From: Prevotella sp. UBA3208
GTDB taxonomy: Bacteria > Bacteroidota > Bacteroidia > Bacteroidales > Bacteroidaceae
NCBI GenBank assembly: GCA_002363695.1
Contig: DEWO01000107.1
Location: 2,801 to 11,419 of the forward strand
Reading direction: 5' to 3'
DNA: 8,619 nucleotides
Position numbers and translations under genes: made by a program
Shown here: in pieces, positions 6,553 through 8,619 of the stretch
Layout of the letters: the number at the start of each line of letters is the position of its first letter
How positions within the stretch are numbered: position 1 is the first letter of the stretch
Notes under the pieces: model-generated
The model's database searches: none
Seen by the model: only the letters and a program-made list of their open reading frames with translations
Told to the model about the DNA's origin: nothing

Positions 6553-8619
6553 TCAGTTACTTTTCTTGATTCCACCTACCACATCGTCGTTCTCAATGGT
6601 GCGTTCGGCCTTCTTGACACTGGTCTTCAACGAACCGAAACGATAGGTGACAGAGAGACTCAGCGAACGGGCACGGTTCCACGAGGTAGACAGGTCGCGG
6701 TAGTCGCCGTTGACGCTCTCGTTGACGAATGCACGGAAGCGGCCGAACGGCGCATTGGCACCCAGGCGCACCGTCAGCCGGTCGTCCTTCAGGAAAGAGC
6801 GTTGCAACGACACATAATAACCCATCCATGAGTGCTGCGTGTAATAGACATTCTGCGGCGTGTGCCCAATGGTGCCGAAAGCACTCACATAGAGCAAGAG
6901 CTTCCACGGCAGCTTCTGCGACAGGTTCACATAGTAATAGTCAGACCACCCAAGGTTTGTAAAGCCCTGGTTCGGATTGGCATGATACAGGTAGCGCACG
7001 GTGTTGTTCACCACAATGGTAGTCGCATCAAAGGGACGCCACTGGACATACTGCTCAAAGGAGAATCGGCGGTAGCGCTGGACGTTACCGTAAGAGACGT
7101 AGCGCACATCATTGCTGGCAGTCTGCACCGAGGTGATGCCACCGTTGGAGAACTGATAGCCCGGAGTCAGCTGGAGTGTCAGCCGCCGACCGATATACAT
7201 ATAGGCGAGTGACAGGCTTTGCGAGTGAGCGCTGACCAGCCGGGGATTACCCTGCTGCACGACGTTGGGGTACGAAGATGTTGCGGGATTGAGGTAGGAG
7301 ATGCCCGGGCGGTTGATGCTGGTGGTGTAGTTCAGCTTCAGCGACTGTGCCTCTGTCAGCTGGTATTTCAGGGAGGCCTGCGGCACCCAGTCGCCCAGAT
7401 GCCTGTCGAATTCCGTACCCTTGCCGTCGGGATAGCGGCCCTTCATGTAGCTGTACTCGTAACGCAGACCGGCACGGGCCGACCACTTGGCACTGTTGTA
7501 GATATAGTCGGCATAGAGTCCCAGCACGCGGGTTACATGGTCGAAGGCATTATCCGTCGGGACCTGTCCGCCATAGAAGTCCTGTGTGCTATGGCTGTTG
7601 TTGTTGCGGTCAATATATTTGGTTCCGACCTCCAGTTGGTGTCCTCCGCCCAACGGGCGCAGCCAGTCGGCCTGCAGGGTGTGCTCGGTAAAGCGTTCCC
7701 GCTCAGAGCGCAAGATATGGCTATAGGCAAAGGGTACGTTCTGCAAGGCCGAGTAGGTGTCCTCCTGGTCGGTATGCTGGCGCGTCAGGGCGAGCATGTA
7801 CGAGAGAGTGAGTCGCTCGCCCTTCCGACGCGTCTTATGCTGATAGTCCAGCCGTCCGTTCCATGAGTGGTGGCTGTAGCCCGGCATCCAGTAGTGGTTG
7901 TCATAACCGTAGAGCAGACTGCCGTCAGTGCCGTACATCTTGGTGGTGCCGTCGCCCTTCACGTTCAGTTTGTAGAAGTAGCCGCCAAACGAGGCTGACA
8001 GCAGGTTGAGCGTGTCGATGTCAAGACTGGCATTCAGGTTGGCATAGTGCAGGCCACCGGGATTGCTGCCGTCGCGATAGGCATATTGGCGATTGCCCGT
8101 CTCCAAGAAGGTGCGGTCGGTCTCCGAACGGTTCTCCGTATTCTTCGACGACATGCCTCCGTACCCATAGTCTACCGAGAGCACCAGCGGCCCTGCCTGT
8201 CCCGTCAGCGAAGCATAGAGGTTGGGATTGTTCAGCGAATTGTAAGTGCCCGATACGACACCCGTGATGCCTGCGAACTTCGAGCCGTCCATCATGACCA
8301 AGTTCAGAATGGCATCCACGCCTTCGGCATCTTCGCGGGCGCCCGGATCGGTGATGACCTCGATGCGCCTGACCATCGTGGCAGGCATGGCCCGCAGCAC
8401 TTCCTTGGCGTTTCTCGACAGGTTGGGGTCGTAGTGGCCGTTCTTGTAGACGCGGAAGTTGGAGTTGCCTTTCACCAGAATGTTATCCTCGCCATCAACG
8501 GTGACCATGGGTACCTTGCGTAACATATCCATCACCGTCCGGGTCTTCGATTCGTCGTCGGCCTGCACGTCGTAGCCTATGCGGTCTATCTCCTGCTTGA
8601 TGAGCTGGCGCTGGGCCTT
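6553..8619 (-). CDS. TonB-dependent-receptor-like outer-membrane protein with plug and barrel, 5' end beyond the window
   Basis: The frame is open from the right edge to the stop at 6553, giving 688 residues of the C-terminal part. The first residues seen, KAQRQLIKQEIDRIGYDV, continue upstream, so a GTG at 8568 is not the start. Residues about 24-111 of the visible part are a plug domain: LRKVPMVTVDGEDNILVKG, VYKNGH, EVLRAMPATMVRRIEVITDPGA, then an ILNLV strand. The barrel begins near residue 117 (GITGVVS) and ends with YRFGSLKTSVKKAER followed by the tail TIENDDVVGG. This fits the OMP_b-brl_3 family of Bacteroidetes outer-membrane receptors. No SusD-like gene adjoins it on the visible side, so a SusCD glycan system is not supported here. 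The usual plug ending GAKYDAEGxGGILNI is altered to GAREDAEGVDAILNL. The ligand is unknown. The downstream plugless gene is its tandem paralogue. Confidence 0.9.
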   Translation of the reverse strand, partial: KAQRQLIKQEIDRIGYDVQADDESKTRTVMDMLRKVPMVTVDGEDNILVKGNSNFRVYKNGHYDPNLSRNAKEVLRAMPATMVRRIEVITDPGAREDAEGVDAILNLVMMDGSKFAGITGVVSGTYNSLNNPNLYASLTGQAGPLVLSVDYGYGGMSSKNTENRSETDRTFLETGNRQYAYRDGSNPGGLHYANLNASLDIDTLNLLSASFGGYFYKLNVKGDGTTKMYGTDGSLLYGYDNHYWMPGYSHHSWNGRLDYQHKTRRKGERLTLSYMLALTRQHTDQEDTYSALQNVPFAYSHILRSERERFTEHTLQADWLRPLGGGHQLEVGTKYIDRNNNSHSTQDFYGGQVPTDNAFDHVTRVLGLYADYIYNSAKWSARAGLRYEYSYMKGRYPDGKGTEFDRHLGDWVPQASLKYQLTEAQSLKLNYTTSINRPGISYLNPATSSYPNVVQQGNPRLVSAHSQSLSLAYMYIGRRLTLQLTPGYQFSNGGITSVQTASNDVRYVSYGNVQRYRRFSFEQYVQWRPFDATTIVVNNTVRYLYHANPNQGFTNLGWSDYYYVNLSQKLPWKLLLYVSAFGTIGHTPQNVYYTQHSWMGYYVSLQRSFLKDDRLTVRLGANAPFGRFRAFVNESVNGDYRDLSTSWNRARSLSLSVTYRFGSLKTSVKKAERTIENDDVVGGIKKSN

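Larger units (their letters stand above)
4687..8271 (-). repeat. Tandem duplication of the beta-barrel coding segment
   Basis: The segment 6553-8271 (barrel of the full receptor) and the segment 4687-6423 (barrel of the plugless protein) are homologous along their whole lengths and in the same orientation. The match is easiest to see at protein level and at the 3' ends, where both encode TIEN plus Asp/Gly-rich tails. The left boundary of homology in the plugless copy falls two residues after the signal peptide cleavage site. The copies differ mainly in stretches between conserved strand motifs, so the duplication is not recent. Confidence 0.8.

Noticed and set aside
8566..8568. GTG as start codon of the full receptor
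   Set aside because: The frame continues upstream to the window edge with family-typical residues (IDRIGYDVQAD), so the true start is outside the window.
6553..8619. SusC-type glycan importer
   Set aside because: No SusD-like gene is visible nearby and the C-terminal tail and plug pattern fit the OMP_b-brl_3 family better; the upstream side is outside the window.

Overview
The window looks like a chromosomal segment of a Bacteroidales bacterium, most likely Prevotella or a close relative. Three things point there: GuaA of Bacteroidetes type, outer-membrane beta-barrel receptors ending in the family's C-terminal signature, and two promoter-like TAnnTTTG elements with no Shine-Dalgarno sequences near the starts. 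Base composition is moderately GC-rich. The genus is an inference. All six supported genes lie on the minus strand, so transcription runs from high to low coordinates. Gaps between genes are all shorter than 100 bases. I saw no RNA genes, CRISPR arrays or insertion sequences.

Right half (about 8619 to 3969). A TonB-dependent-receptor-like gene enters from the right edge with its plug domain and full C-terminal barrel. It is followed by a diverged tandem copy with its own signal peptide and barrel but no plug or N-terminal domain. A YjjG-like HAD phosphatase gene comes 16 bases after the plugless copy. A promoter-like element precedes the plugless copy, so it and the HAD gene can be transcribed independently of the full receptor.

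Left half (about 3960 to 1). A second promoter-like element lies almost directly against the start of a 511-residue protein that joins an AmgK-like sugar kinase domain to the C-terminal domain of RapZ. Next, 18 bases on, is a MurU-like sugar-1-phosphate nucleotidyltransferase, then after 33 bases guaA (GMP synthase), which runs off the left edge. The kinase and nucleotidyltransferase resemble the AmgK/MurU pair that converts MurNAc to UDP-MurNAc in cell-wall recycling. The RapZ-type domain suggests the kinase may sense an amino sugar or bind RNA.

The observations most worth following are: (1) the plugless secreted barrel beside its plugged paralogue; (2) the kinase-RapZ-C fusion; (3) a small composite repeat (AGTGAAG-like heptamers, five bases, then GCTGCCGC) that occurs both in the intergenic gap before the kinase gene and inside the guaA reading frame, where it encodes an extra loop just before the catalytic His-Pro-Glu motif.
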